From Fortiea sp. LEGE XX443 (GTDB lineage Bacteria; Cyanobacteriota; Cyanobacteriia; Cyanobacteriales; Nostocaceae): a stretch of DNA of 64,000 nucleotides. Every line of letters starts with the position of its first letter. The first letter of the stretch is position 1. The position numbers and the translations under genes were made by a program. Below the pieces are notes generated by a model. The model made no database searches and was not told the origin of the DNA. It worked only from the letters and a program-made list of their open reading frames with translations. The stretch spans positions 35,113 through 99,112 of the forward strand of contig NZ_JADEXZ010000013.1 in assembly GCF_015206815.1 (NCBI RefSeq), given 5' to 3'. Below are positions 19,039 through 28,555 of this stretch, one piece after another.

Positions 19039-19284
19039 CTACTGTTCCACCATTGCCGCGAACTTGCGTAATTCATCCCAGGTTCTCTCGCTGACATCTA
19101 CTGTTTTACCGTGTTGGTTAGCATGACGACCACTGCCACGCAGCACAATGTAAGCCGCGATCGCGTTAATAATAACATCTTGCTTATCGGCTGTATTGCC
19201 TTGTTGAAAGGCATTCCCAGCATCTAACTGCCTAGCGTAAACCATGACTTCATCCGCGATCGCCTCTAGTAAGCTAATCGTCAT
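19039..19284 (-). CDS. Small soluble protein containing RGSGR (hypothetical)
   Basis: This 81-residue, mostly helical protein starts MTISLLEAIADEVMVYARQL and ends FAAMVEQ. Residues 49-53 are RGSGR (encoded at 19126-19140), identical to the active pentapeptide of PatS and HetN that inhibits HetR in heterocyst-forming cyanobacteria. Here it is internal, following a helix AIAAYIVL, and the protein has no export signal, so the match may be coincidental. The gene stands alone after the tRNA. A HIP1 octamer lies within it. I do not know the family. Confidence 0.62.
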   Translation of the reverse strand: MTISLLEAIADEVMVYARQLDAGNAFQQGNTADKQDVIINAIAAYIVLRGSGRHANQHGKTVDVSERTWDELRKFAAMVEQ

Positions 19285-19633
19285 TTAAATTGCACCATTT
19301 TCATGGTAATCAAAGCTGCAAACCCTCTCCCTTGCTCCCTGCTCCCTGCCCCCCTGCGGCCTCAATGTGCAAATTAAATGCTTAACAGCTTACTCTAATG
19401 ACTTTCGTCTTGCCAGTGCGCCAGATGCTACCAGATTCCCAAGTCGTTGAATTTCTCATAAAAAAACTCTACGTTGCCGCGTAACACGGCAATTATAGAA
19501 TCTACAGTGCATAGATTTTAGTGATTGAATTTGTATTGACTCCCGGTAATGGCATTTCCTTGGGAGCCGATAACGGTTTGATAATTGAAATCTGAAAAGA
19601 AAAAGTCAGTTGAGATGTCAATACCAAGATTAT

Positions 19634-19701
19634 TAAGTACCCAAGCAAAATTAATTGTACATATTGATTGAAAACAAGAATGTCTGTATTCCTTACCTGT
19701 T
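19634..19701 (+). repeat. 68-bp repeat, left copy (inverted at 22444-22511)
   Basis: This segment, starting TAAGTACCCAAGC and ending CCTTACCTGTT, is identical over 68 bases to the reverse complement of 22444-22511. The two copies lie in opposite orientation on either side of ftsH. In the right copy the repeat covers the last codons and stop of a small reading frame (STQAKLIVHID), and the same codons can be read here after an unrelated upstream sequence. Confidence 0.93.
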
Positions 19702-19729
19702 ACCTGTTACCTGTTACCTCTCTATTTTG
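19694..19729 (+). repeat. TTACCTG heptad tandem repeat
   Basis: Four consecutive copies of the seven-base unit TTACCTG (last one variant) lie just after the 68-bp repeat. It is a short tandemly repeated repetitive element of the type common in filamentous cyanobacteria. Confidence 0.8.
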
Positions 19730-20225
19730 CACGACTACTTAGTATGACTGCGAGTAATGCCACTAACGGGAATTAAAGAAAGATTGTTCATCGGCTACCT
19801 GACTAGAGTAAATCCCCACGCGATAATACATTTGTCTTATAAAAAGTTACAGAAATTCCAGTTACCCTGAAGTTAAAAACTCACTAAGTTTTGAGCCAGG
19901 AGCTTTGATTTTGAAGTTCTCTGGGTATTTTTTTCCTGTTCTACTTTTTAGAATCTTGTGATGTTGTATTAAAATTAAGTTAAATTTAATTAAGAATCTT
20001 TTCAGCGTCACGTAAATACCATCAAGCTGTTGTGGCTTGATGGCGATGCCTGATTAGACATCAGATTAAACAAAATGGATTAATAAACATCCGTTGCAAA
20101 CTAAATCTAGTAACAAGGTGAGGCAATACTTTTGGGAGTTTCTTCCATAGGTGAGTGCCAAGCCAAAGGGTGATAGAACCTTTGCTTGCTAGAAATATTA
20201 ATTGTATTGGCAGAGGCAAATTAAA

Positions 20226-22112
20226 ATGAAATTCTCCTGGAGAGTCCTAGTACTCTGGACATTGCCTGCTTTGGTAATTGGCTTTTTCTTTTGGCAAGGA
20301 GCGTTTGCAAACGCTCCTGCAGATATGGGTAAGAATGCAGCCAATACCCGCATGACCTATGGCCGTTTTCTAGAATACTTGGATGCCGATCGCGTCACTA
20401 GCGTAGACCTGTATGAAGGTGGCAGAACAGCAATTGTCGAAGCTATCGATCCAGATATCGAAAATCGCATTCAGCGGTGGCGGGTGGATCTGCCAATTAG
20501 CGCTCCTGAGTTAATTAGCAAGCTCAAAGAAAAGGCAATTAGTTTTGATGCTCATCCCATGCGGAATGACGGCGCAATCTGGGGATTATTAGGTAATCTT
20601 GTTTTCCCAATTTTATTGATTACTGGACTGTTCTTTTTGTTCCGTCGCTCCAGCAATCTCCCTGGCGGCCCTGGACAAGCCATGAGCTTTGGTAAATCCA
20701 AAGCGCGTTTTCAAATGGAAGCCAAAACAGGGGTTAAATTTGACGACGTGGCTGGGATCGAAGAAGCCAAGGAAGAACTACAAGAGGTTGTTACCTTCTT
20801 GAAGCAGCCAGAAAGATTCACCGCCGTAGGCGCACGCATTCCCAAAGGTGTTTTGTTAGTTGGGCCGCCAGGAACAGGTAAAACATTACTGGCAAAAGCG
20901 ATCGCTGGGGAAGCTGGCGTACCTTTCTTTAGTATTTCCGGTTCGGAATTTGTAGAAATGTTTGTCGGTGTCGGTGCATCTCGTGTGCGCGACTTGTTTA
21001 AGAAAGCAAAAGATAACGCTCCCTGTATCATCTTCATAGATGAAATCGACGCTGTGGGTAGACAACGGGGTGCTGGTATCGGTGGTGGCAACGATGAACG
21101 GGAACAAACCCTCAACCAGTTGCTCACCGAAATGGATGGTTTTGAAGGCAACACAGGCATCATCATTATTGCTGCTACCAACCGTCCTGACGTATTAGAT
21201 TCAGCCTTGTTGCGTCCCGGACGCTTTGACAGACAAGTAACTGTCGATGCACCGGATATCAAAGGACGTTTGGAAATTCTCAGCGTTCATGCACGCAACA
21301 AAAAACTAGATGCCAGCGTATCTTTGGATGCGATCGCGCGTCGCACACCTGGTTTTACTGGCGCTGATTTAGCCAACTTACTCAACGAAGCTGCAATTCT
21401 TACCGCCAGAAGACGGAAAGAAGCGATCACCCTCCGCGAAATTGATGATGCTGTAGATCGCGTAGTCGCGGGGATGGAAGGTACTCCCCTAGTAGATAGC
21501 AAGAGCAAACGCTTAATTGCTTACCACGAAATTGGACACGCTTTGGTTGGGACTTTATTAAAAGACCACGACCCAGTACAAAAAGTCACCTTAATTCCAC
21601 GAGGACAAGCACAAGGCTTAACTTGGTTTACTCCCAACGAAGAACAAGGCTTAATTTCTCGCTCTCAACTAAAAGCCAGAATTACTGGCGCTTTAGGTGG
21701 TCGAGCCGCTGAAGAAGTGGTTTTTGGCGCTGCGGAAGTTACAACTGGTGCTGGTGGAGACTTGCAGCAATTGTCGGGAATGGCACGACAGATGGTAACT
21801 CGGTTCGGGATGTCTGATTTAGGGCCTCTGTCCTTAGAAAGCCAGCAAGGAGAAGTATTCCTTGGTCGTGATTGGACAACCCGATCTGAATATTCAGAAG
21901 CGATCGCTTCTCGGATTGACGCACAAGTGCGGGCGATCGTGGAAGAATGCTATGAACATGCGAAGAAAATTATGCGTGAAAATCGCACCGTGACCGATCG
22001 CATAGTTGATCTGCTGATTGAAAAAGAAACCATCGATGGTGAAGAATTCCGTCAAATTGTTGCTGAGTACACTGATGTACCTGAAAAAATTCAGTATGTA
22101 CCGCAACTCTAA
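20226..22112 (+). CDS. ftsH: ATP-dependent zinc metalloprotease FtsH
   Basis: FtsH is a membrane-anchored hexameric protease that unfolds and degrades membrane and soluble proteins. In cyanobacteria it is central to photosystem repair. There are two N-terminal helices (after [11 protein letters not shown], and [15 protein letters not shown]), an AAA+ domain with Walker A GPPGTGKT and Walker [10 protein letters not shown], the second region of homology ([20 protein letters not shown]) and the zinc motif HEIGH in the peptidase domain. The family is usually 600-650 residues; this one has 628. The ATG at 20226 is chosen over 20202 because it begins directly at the membrane segment. Which FtsH paralogue it is cannot be decided here. 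Confidence 0.95.
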   Translation: MKFSWRVLVLWTLPALVIGFFFWQGAFANAPADMGKNAANTRMTYGRFLEYLDADRVTSVDLYEGGRTAIVEAIDPDIENRIQRWRVDLPISAPELISKLKEKAISFDAHPMRNDGAIWGLLGNLVFPILLITGLFFLFRRSSNLPGGPGQAMSFGKSKARFQMEAKTGVKFDDVAGIEEAKEELQEVVTFLKQPERFTAVGARIPKGVLLVGPPGTGKTLLAKAIAGEAGVPFFSISGSEFVEMFVGVGASRVRDLFKKAKDNAPCIIFIDEIDAVGRQRGAGIGGGNDEREQTLNQLLTEMDGFEGNTGIIIIAATNRPDVLDSALLRPGRFDRQVTVDAPDIKGRLEILSVHARNKKLDASVSLDAIARRTPGFTGADLANLLNEAAILTARRRKEAITLREIDDAVDRVVAGMEGTPLVDSKSKRLIAYHEIGHALVGTLLKDHDPVQKVTLIPRGQAQGLTWFTPNEEQGLISRSQLKARITGALGGRAAEEVVFGAAEVTTGAGGDLQQLSGMARQMVTRFGMSDLGPLSLESQQGEVFLGRDWTTRSEYSEAIASRIDAQVRAIVEECYEHAKKIMRENRTVTDRIVDLLIEKETIDGEEFRQIVAEYTDVPEKIQYVPQL

Positions 22113-22473
22113 TTCTTAGTATTTGATGACTTGAATGGGTATGGTCGAAAGACTGTACCCATTTTTTATAGTTTAAGCCACCCCACGCCGAAATTTTTGC
22201 ACCTAATCTAGTAAAAAATCATACATAATCAATCATCTGGCAGGGATAAGCTAAAGTATCAAAAGTAGGAAATAAACCTACTAAGTAGTTGTGCAAAATA
22301 AATTTTATAGTTATACCAATTCACGAAAATCTTGATACAAATTAATGGTTTTTAATTCTTTCCCTCTGCTCCCTACCCCCTGCCCCCCTGCGACCTACTT
22401 GTATCAAACTTAAAGTGAAACGGTATTAGGAGAGGGAACAGGGAACAGGTAAGGAATACAGACATTCTTGTTT
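22113..22473. other. Repeat-bearing spacer after ftsH
   Basis: Contains a pyrimidine-rich heptad-like run (about 22362-22392), a 26-base motif at 22401-22426 whose reverse complement recurs with one mismatch at 50023-50048, and the start of the right-hand 68-bp repeat. No gene is seen. Confidence 0.5.
22401..22426 (-). repeat. Dispersed 26-base motif, copy 1
   Basis: Read on the minus strand it begins ATACCGTTTCACTTTAAG and ends TGATAC. The same motif with one difference is at 50023-50048. In both places it is followed within a few bases by a G-rich CAGGGGGCAGGGGG-type run, so a longer composite repeat is shared. Confidence 0.8.
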
Positions 22474-22511
22474 TCAATCAATATGTACAATTAATTTTGC
22501 TTGGGTACTTA
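22444..22511 (-). repeat. 68-bp repeat, right copy
   Basis: Perfect reverse-complement match to 19634-19701. Similarity ends abruptly on both sides. Together the copies bracket about 2.7 kb containing ftsH and could support inversion by homologous recombination. Confidence 0.93.
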
Positions 22512-22716
22512 TTAATGCTAACCAAGGAACTTCTTTACCTTCCCTAGCTTCTTCAAGTATTCTCCAAAATGTATAGATAGTCCTATACACTGGCCCGCCA
22601 ACTAATAACCAAAGTATCAAGACGATTTCATTAATCAATCCGGCAGAATATAATATTGGTAATATTAAAATTTCTCTCCTCTCACTTTCCGGAAGGGCGA
22701 TTGCTAGAAGCCTCAT
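22474..22716 (-). CDS. Small membrane protein (hypothetical)
   Basis: This 80-residue frame starts MRLLAIALPESERREILIL and has one long hydrophobic stretch (AGLINEIVLILWLLVGG), followed by an amphipathic charged region (FWRILEEAREGKEVPWLAL). The last 12 codons, including the stop, belong to the 68-bp repeat that recurs near 19.65 kb without the rest of the gene. It may be a real small membrane protein or the end of a former mobile or duplicated segment. Confidence 0.42.
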   Translation of the reverse strand: MRLLAIALPESERREILILPILYSAGLINEIVLILWLLVGGPVYRTIYTFWRILEEAREGKEVPWLALISTQAKLIVHID

Positions 22717-23056
22717 CAGGTAATTAATACAAGTTATCCTATTAGAAAAAAATGAGTGTTGTATTTGTTATTAGAAAAAAATCTGGCTATTGCCTACGGC
22801 ACTGGCGAAGCCAATCGCTTCCTATACAAAAGCTCTGGATTTCAGAAATAGCAAAAGTTTTCGGAGACTGAAAGAAGAGGGATATATACTAAATTGACAT
22901 TATTGAGTGTTAAATTCAGTAAATTTACTAATATTTCTGATTTGGGTAAGCGCCGTATCTGATCCAAAACTGATCTCTAACTAGTGCGATCGCTCACGGT
23001 ATTTGCCACTGCGGCGCGATAAAATTCTAAAACAATAGTCATAAATAAAGGCTTAA
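22717..23056. other. Spacer upstream of pdhB
   Basis: No gene is visible. It contains a partial dispersed palindromic repeat (CTACGGCACTGGCGAAGCC, about 22795-22813) and one HIP1-like GCGATCGC. The pdhB promoter should lie in the final 150 bases. Confidence 0.4.
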
Positions 23057-24040
23057 ATGGCAGAAACACTATTTTTTAACGCTCTGCGGGAAGCCATTGA
23101 TGAAGAAATGGCTCGTGATTCCAGTGTATTCGTTCTTGGTGAAGACGTAGGACACTATGGTGGTTCCTATAAAGTTACCAAAGACCTATACAAAAAGTAT
23201 GGTGAATTGAGAGTTTTAGATACTCCCATCGCCGAAAACAGCTTCACTGGTTTGGCAGTCGGGGCGGCCATGACGGGGTTGCGGCCGATAATTGAAGGCA
23301 TGAATATGGGCTTTCTGCTCTTAGCCTTTAACCAAATCTCTAACAACGCCGGGATGCTGCGCTATACTTCCGGCGGTAACTTTAAAATTCCGATGGTCAT
23401 TCGCGGTCCTGGTGGTGTAGGTAAACAATTAGGCGCAGAACACTCCCAACGTCTAGAAGCTTACTTCCAAGCTGTTCCAGGGTTAAAAATTGTTGCCTGT
23501 TCAACACCTTACAACGCCAAAGGGCTACTAAAATCAGCCATCCGCGATAATAATCCAGTCCTGTTCTTTGAACATGTATTGTTGTATAACTTAAAAGAAA
23601 ATTTACCAGAAGAAGAATATCTCCTGCCCTTGGATAAAGCCGAGGTTGTGCGTCAAGGTAAAGATGTCACAATTCTTACATATTCACGGATGCGTCATCA
23701 TGTGATGCAAGCTGTGAAACCCTTAGAAAAACAAGGTTACGATCCAGAAGTAATTGATTTAATCTCCATTAAGCCATTAGATTTTGATACTATCGGTGCA
23801 TCTATACGTAAAACCCACCGCGTGATTGTTGTCGAAGAATGTATGCGGACTGGGGGTATTGGCGCAGAGTTAACTGCTTCAATTAATGATCGCTTATTTG
23901 ATGAATTAGATGCACCAGTTTTGCGTCTGTCTTCTCAAGATATTCCCACACCTTACAACGGCACTCTAGAGCGTCTCACCATTGTTCAACCAGAGCAAAT
24001 CGTCGAAGCTGTACAGAAAATGGTCGCAATGCGAGTGTAA
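23057..24040 (+). CDS. pdhB: Pyruvate dehydrogenase E1 component, beta subunit
   Basis: The enzyme is the beta half of the thiamine-diphosphate E1 heterotetramer that decarboxylates pyruvate and feeds acetyl groups to the complex. In 327 residues it shows the transketolase-like pyrimidine-binding domain ([51 protein letters not shown] with the loop histidine) and the C-terminal transketolase domain ([34 protein letters not shown]). The length and fold match the family. The alpha subunit and E2/E3 genes are not adjacent, the usual dispersed arrangement in cyanobacteria. Confidence 0.94.
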   Translation: MAETLFFNALREAIDEEMARDSSVFVLGEDVGHYGGSYKVTKDLYKKYGELRVLDTPIAENSFTGLAVGAAMTGLRPIIEGMNMGFLLLAFNQISNNAGMLRYTSGGNFKIPMVIRGPGGVGKQLGAEHSQRLEAYFQAVPGLKIVACSTPYNAKGLLKSAIRDNNPVLFFEHVLLYNLKENLPEEEYLLPLDKAEVVRQGKDVTILTYSRMRHHVMQAVKPLEKQGYDPEVIDLISIKPLDFDTIGASIRKTHRVIVVEECMRTGGIGAELTASINDRLFDELDAPVLRLSSQDIPTPYNGTLERLTIVQPEQIVEAVQKMVAMRV

Positions 24041-24165
24041 AAAAGTATGAAGTGTGAAGTCTAAAAAAGTGTGAAGTGTGAAATTTGAATTTCAGCATAG
24101 CTTACAGCAAGATGCGAAGCGTCTAGCCCTTTCATACTTCATACTTTATACTTCATACTTCAAAG
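24041..24165. repeat. GTATGAA/GTGTGAA heptads forming a possible hairpin
   Basis: TATGAAGTGTGAAG-like heptads near 24046-24081 are complementary to TTCATACTTCATACTT heptads near 24133-24162. A long imperfect stem between pdhB and secD is therefore possible and could act as a weak terminator. Similar units recur at 46.74 and 58.25 kb. Confidence 0.65.
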
Positions 24166-24202
24166 AACGCTATTATAGCGTTTGTCAGATGCGAGTTATG
24201 GT

Positions 24203-25627
24203 ATGCAAAGACAGCGATCGCTATTAGCATTGATTTTTGCCCTGATCATTGCCGCTATTGTGGCAATTGTCCAGATTCCAGTGCCTTTAGGGCTAGACTT
24301 ACGTGGGGGTTCCCAGCTTACAATTCAGGTGAAGCCTACCCCAGAAATCCCCCAAATCACAGAACGTGAATTAGAAGCCGTTAAAAAAGTTGTCGAGGGT
24401 AGAATTAACGGCCTTGGTGTTTCTGAACCAGTCATTCAAACCGTAGGTGCAGACAAAATTCTTGTACAGCTACCTGGGGTAAATGATCCAGAACAAGCAG
24501 AAAGAGTTCTGGGTGGTACTGCACAATTAGAATTTCGCCAACAAAAACCAAACACCGAAACCCAAGTGTTTGCCTTTCAGTCTTCCAGATTAGAGTTGAA
24601 AGCAAAGCAGCTAGAATTACGCAATAGCAAAGATAAAGCTGCGATCGCCAAAAATCAAGAAGAATTACAGAAAAATAATCAAGCAATCCTAGAATTGTTT
24701 GACAGCACCAAGCCACCACTCGATGGCAAATACCTCAAGGATGCCTATGGTGAACCCACTCAACAAGGTAACAATTGGAATGTGGCCATTCGCTTCGACC
24801 AAAAAGGTGGTGAACTATTCGCCGACATCACCAAAAACTTGGCTGGTACAGGTCGCAGTATTGGTATATTTCTGGACAACGAACTCATCAGTGCGCCTGT
24901 AGTTGGGCCAGAATTCGCTGCTACTGGAATTACTGGTGGTGCAGCAGTAATTACAGGACGATTTACAGCACAGCAAGCTAATGATTTAGGTGTGCAGTTG
25001 CGTGGTGGCGCGTTACCCGTACCTGTGGAAATTGCTGAAATCCGTACTGTTGGCGCAACCTTAGGTCAAGACAGTATTACCAGCAGTATCTACGCTGGTA
25101 GTGGTGGTCTGCTTTTAGTATTAATATTTATGATTGTGTACTACAGACTACCAGGGGTGATTGCGGATATTGCTCTGATTATCTACGCCATCCTCACTTG
25201 GGCTAGTTTTTCTTTGTTGGGTGTAACTCTCACACTGCCTGGTATTGCAGGTTTTATCCTCAGTATTGGCATGGCTGTGGATGCCAACGTGCTAATTTTT
25301 GAGCGCACACGAGAAGAGTTAAAAGCGGGCAAGTCACTGTATCGTTCTGTAGAATCTGGCTTTTACCGTGCTTTTTCTAGTATCTTAGACGGCAACGTTA
25401 CTACAGTTATTGCTTGTGCTGCACTATTCTGGCTAGGTGCTGGTTTAGTCAAAGGTTTTGCCCTAACATTGGCTTTGGGTGTAACAGTCAGTATGTTTAC
25501 TGCTATTACCTGTAGTCGTACCTTCATGTTTTTGGCAATTTCTATTCCTGCACTGCGGAAACCAGAACTATTCTGTCCAAATCTGTCAGCATCAGGTGCA
25601 TCTAATAAGGCTGAGGTAGCTCAATGA
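24203..25627 (+). CDS. secD: Protein translocase subunit SecD
   Basis: SecD works with SecF to use the proton gradient to pull proteins through the SecYEG channel. The protein begins [21 protein letters not shown] (first helix), followed by [14 protein letters not shown], a large periplasmic domain including an insertion rich in lysine and glutamine, and five further helices with the RND-type segments [19 protein letters not shown] and [20 protein letters not shown]. The length of 474 residues fits. The ATG at 24203 is preferred to a TTG at 24182. It overlaps secF by four bases (ATGA). Confidence 0.95.
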   Translation: MQRQRSLLALIFALIIAAIVAIVQIPVPLGLDLRGGSQLTIQVKPTPEIPQITERELEAVKKVVEGRINGLGVSEPVIQTVGADKILVQLPGVNDPEQAERVLGGTAQLEFRQQKPNTETQVFAFQSSRLELKAKQLELRNSKDKAAIAKNQEELQKNNQAILELFDSTKPPLDGKYLKDAYGEPTQQGNNWNVAIRFDQKGGELFADITKNLAGTGRSIGIFLDNELISAPVVGPEFAATGITGGAAVITGRFTAQQANDLGVQLRGGALPVPVEIAEIRTVGATLGQDSITSSIYAGSGGLLLVLIFMIVYYRLPGVIADIALIIYAILTWASFSLLGVTLTLPGIAGFILSIGMAVDANVLIFERTREELKAGKSLYRSVESGFYRAFSSILDGNVTTVIACAALFWLGAGLVKGFALTLALGVTVSMFTAITCSRTFMFLAISIPALRKPELFCPNLSASGASNKAEVAQ

Positions 25628-26610
25628 AACTGAGTATTAACAAATCGCGATCGCTTTGGTGGACTATTTCTGGTGCCATAATCCTGGCTGGTATTATCTC
25701 AATGATCATTTCTTGGCAAAACCCGAATATTCGTGCGCCTCTACGTCCCAGTTTGGATTTTGTGGGTGGAACAAGATTACAGTTTGAGCGGGATTGTACT
25801 CAACCTAGTAACTGTGATCAACCAATTGATGTCAATGTTGTTCGGGAAGTCGCCAAAGCACAAGGATTAGGTGATAGTAGTATCCAAGTTGTTGCTGATA
25901 AAGAAACAAGGGCAGAAAACGGGATATTAATTCGGACGAAAAACTTAAATCGCGATCAGCGTACCCAGTTGCAAAATGCTTTAAGTGAAAAAATCGGTAA
26001 TTTTGACCAGCAGAAAAACCAAATTGACACTGTTGGCCCTACCTTGGGAAGAGAGTTATTTACCTCTGGTATGGTGGCTCTGATTGTATCCTTTGCAGGG
26101 ATTGTTTTGTACTTGACCTTCCGGTTCCAGTTAGATTATGCCATCTTTGCTATTATCGCTCTGTTTCATGATGTGGTCATAACAACAGGCATATTCTCAA
26201 TTTTGGGTCTGGTTTTGGGAATTGAAGTAGATAGCCTTTTCATTGTCGCTTTACTGACAATTACAGGGTTCTCAGTCAACGATACAGTGGTAATTTACGA
26301 TCGCATTCGAGAAACCCTCAAAGCTAATCCCAATCGCCCAATTGTTGAAATTGTAGATGATGCGGTCAACCAAACACTAGGAAGGTCAATCAACACTTCA
26401 TTCACAACTTTGTTGACTTTATTTGCCATCTTTCTCTTTGGAGGAGAAACACTGAAAAACTTTGCCTTAGCTTTAATTGTTGGCTTCGTAGCAGGAGCTT
26501 ACTCCAGTATTTTCATTGCTAGTACTCTCCTGACTTGGTGGCGAGAACGTACAGGTCAATCTATCCTAGTAGCAAGCACCGAAGCTATGGATACATCGGC
26601 TGATAATTAG
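25624..26610 (+). CDS. secF: Protein translocase subunit SecF
   Basis: This 328-residue partner of SecD has six predicted helices. The first is [18 protein letters not shown], followed by the SecF signature [13 protein letters not shown], the periplasmic domain, and the membrane bundle with [40 protein letters not shown] and [20 protein letters not shown]. The start codon overlaps the secD stop (ATGA), which indicates coupled translation. The cysteine pair in the loop after the first segment ([12 protein letters not shown]) is a local feature. Confidence 0.95.
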   Translation: MKLSINKSRSLWWTISGAIILAGIISMIISWQNPNIRAPLRPSLDFVGGTRLQFERDCTQPSNCDQPIDVNVVREVAKAQGLGDSSIQVVADKETRAENGILIRTKNLNRDQRTQLQNALSEKIGNFDQQKNQIDTVGPTLGRELFTSGMVALIVSFAGIVLYLTFRFQLDYAIFAIIALFHDVVITTGIFSILGLVLGIEVDSLFIVALLTITGFSVNDTVVIYDRIRETLKANPNRPIVEIVDDAVNQTLGRSINTSFTTLLTLFAIFLFGGETLKNFALALIVGFVAGAYSSIFIASTLLTWWRERTGQSILVASTEAMDTSADN

Positions 26611-26645
26611 TCAAGAGTCAATCTTCCTCATGACCTTTTCCTGCT

Positions 26646-27038
26646 ATGGATCAATCTGAACAACCATCAATAACTGACCCAGATTTTGCTCAACAAGTTC
26701 AGAAACTACATCAGCTGACTGTATATGGCAGATGGTTATTTGTGACCTTTTTATGGCTGATCATTGCACCTGTTTGTTTGTGGGATTTACGTTCAGAAAT
26801 TTCTTTGTGGCAACAATATTTTACCTGGGTAGCGGTGCGATATGGACTCATATATCATCCACTGTCTACCTTAGGTTTAAGTTTTTGTATCGCCATGACT
26901 GTTTCAGTTTTAGTTTGGCAAAGCCGGAATATTTTAATTGGGCTACCACAGGATGAAAAAGAACGCTTAGAAAAACAAGTTTGTCGAATCCGCCAGCAAG
27001 GGCCAACTCACCCCCTGTGGAAGTTAATTTGTCAATAA
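26646..27038 (+). CDS. Hypothetical two-helix membrane protein
   Basis: A 130-residue protein 35 bases after secF and probably in the same transcript. It has two predicted helices (WLFVTFLWLIIAPVCLWDL and LSTLGLSFCIAMTVSVLVW) and a charged C-terminal tail (QDEKERLEKQVCRIRQQG). A role alongside SecDF is possible from the spacing but is not shown. I do not recognise a domain. Confidence 0.7.
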   Translation: MDQSEQPSITDPDFAQQVQKLHQLTVYGRWLFVTFLWLIIAPVCLWDLRSEISLWQQYFTWVAVRYGLIYHPLSTLGLSFCIAMTVSVLVWQSRNILIGLPQDEKERLEKQVCRIRQQGPTHPLWKLICQ

Positions 27039-27134
27039 AGGGGTTAGATAAATAAGTTTACATATAGTTGCATGTAAGTATACGTATGCGGAAATTTCTA
27101 GCACAATCTAAATAAAAGCAAAAATACTTTACAC

Positions 27135-27596
27135 ATGAACTGTACTCAGATTAAGTTTAGCGATCGCCATTCTGATATAGACCTTTACCAACTCCAAGAG
27201 TTATTTAATATTTCAGCTTTTTGGGCAGAAGGACGTAGTATCGAGGATTTAGGCATTGCTGTTACCAACAGCGAACCAGTGATTTCTCTGTGGGATGACA
27301 CAAAACTCATTGGCTTTGCCAGAGCAACTTCTGATGGTATCTATCGCGCCACAATCTGGGATGTGGTGATTCACCCAGACTACCAAGGTACTGGCTTAGG
27401 AAGCAAGTTAGTCGAAACTGTTTTGAGCCATCCCCGCATGAAGTGGGTTGAGCGAGTGTACTTGATGACCACTCACCAACAGGGATTCTACAAGAAAATT
27501 GGTTTCACATCCAATACCACCACAACTATGGTGCTACATAACCAATCTAAACAACTGGTTTCCCTATCGGTTGCGGAATTACAGTTTCAGGAATAG
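27135..27596 (+). CDS. GNAT acetyltransferase related to Ycf52/NSI
   Basis: This 153-residue GNAT has the acetyl-CoA motif VVIHPDYQGTGLGSKLV and the preceding [19 protein letters not shown], which it shares closely with the second protein at 32192-32740. The C-terminal FYKKIGFTSNTTTTMV completes the fold. The shared block is typical of the plastid Ycf52/NSI and cyanobacterial relatives. The last 50 bases overlap the 3' end of the convergent kinase-like gene. The acceptor is unknown. Confidence 0.85.
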   Translation: MNCTQIKFSDRHSDIDLYQLQELFNISAFWAEGRSIEDLGIAVTNSEPVISLWDDTKLIGFARATSDGIYRATIWDVVIHPDYQGTGLGSKLVETVLSHPRMKWVERVYLMTTHQQGFYKKIGFTSNTTTTMVLHNQSKQLVSLSVAELQFQE

Positions 27597-28491
27597 CTAA
27601 AGGGAGAGAAATTTGTACCCTAGTTAGTTGCTCAGTTGATTCTTGTGCTGTTGAATTTGGCAGGATTTCTAGCTTTCCTCCCATGAATTTTAACAGAGTT
27701 TGATTGAGTAATAATTTCATTCCTGGGGAAAGATTTAGCTGATCATTTTCAGTTTGAGGAGGCTTATTATTATTTTTAATTAAATCAATCGGTTCACTTT
27801 TAGGTAGCGCATGGCTAGGAATATCCAGGTAAATATGAGCCGTATTAGTAGTATGTAAAACAGTAGCGGAAACACAGATACTACCTTCCTGCATTTGCGT
27901 AATGGTAGTATCTATTAAATTTACTAACACTTGGCGTAGCCAGCGATGATCTGCCAATACATAAATTTCGGGATTTATTGATGACACCTGCAATGGAAAA
28001 TTACGATTCGCCGCCAGCATATAAGTTAAGTCTTTAACTTCCTGAAACACTGTATTTAAGGAGCGAGGCTGAATATCTAATTTGTTCGTTCCGTATTCAG
28101 TTCTGGAAATGCTGAGAATTTCATCCATCAAACTTAGTAGTTTCAAAGCTTTTTCGTGAGCTTGGGTAATAAATTCTCGTTCTTCCTCCGGGTTTTCACA
28201 CAAGTCTGATAAAATTAATTGATGCAAGCTAATCACACTATTGAGTGGCGATCGCAATTCATGGGTAGTCCGTGCCAAAAAACCCGCTTTAAACTGGCTC
28301 ATTTCCTGTGCCATTTGGTATGCCAGCTGCGTTTGTTTGATATCTTGCAGCAGTTTTGGCACAGTTTGTTGCTCTTCTGATACTATTGGTGATGAGTTAG
28401 AGATGGTGTTTACCGACTTTGCAAATAACCAGCGAAAACCCATTCCTAATACTATTCCGGCTCCGAGATATACCCAGTTGCTCCAATTCAT
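27547..28491 (-). CDS. Membrane-anchored histidine-kinase-like protein with degenerate ATPase
   Basis: An N-terminal helix (WVYLGAGIVLGMGFRWLF) is followed by a linker and a HisKA domain with the phospho-acceptor intact (TTHELRSPLNSVISL). The ATPase domain is eroded: the N-box reads VNLIDTTITQM, so the second asparagine is threonine. The G1 region reads LDIPSHALP with no GxG, and the G2 region reads LSPGMKLLL. It may still be phosphorylated by another kinase, or it may be a scaffold. At 314 residues it is short for a sensor kinase. The gene converges on and overlaps the GNAT. Confidence 0.75.
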   Translation of the reverse strand: MNWSNWVYLGAGIVLGMGFRWLFAKSVNTISNSSPIVSEEQQTVPKLLQDIKQTQLAYQMAQEMSQFKAGFLARTTHELRSPLNSVISLHQLILSDLCENPEEEREFITQAHEKALKLLSLMDEILSISRTEYGTNKLDIQPRSLNTVFQEVKDLTYMLAANRNFPLQVSSINPEIYVLADHRWLRQVLVNLIDTTITQMQEGSICVSATVLHTTNTAHIYLDIPSHALPKSEPIDLIKNNNKPPQTENDQLNLSPGMKLLLNQTLLKFMGGKLEILPNSTAQESTEQLTRVQISLPLAIPETVIPQPIGKPVV

Positions 28492-28555
28492 ATTTTGGCA
28501 ATTATTAACTTTTTAATTGACCACAATGGTAAAAAATTGATTACGGATTTTTTCA

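Larger units (their letters stand above)
19285..20225. other. Long gene-free repeat-rich spacer upstream of ftsH
   Basis: The 940 bases hold no convincing gene. They contain a CTCCCTG-type tandem run (about 19325-19360), the left copy of a 68-bp inverted repeat (19634-19701), and a TTACCTG heptad run (about 19694-19729). The final part carries the ftsH leader. No stable terminator was found for the minus-strand small gene. Confidence 0.5.

Noticed and set aside
24182..24202. TTG start for secD
   Set aside because: The ATG at 24203 opens directly on the signal-anchor helix and fits the family start.
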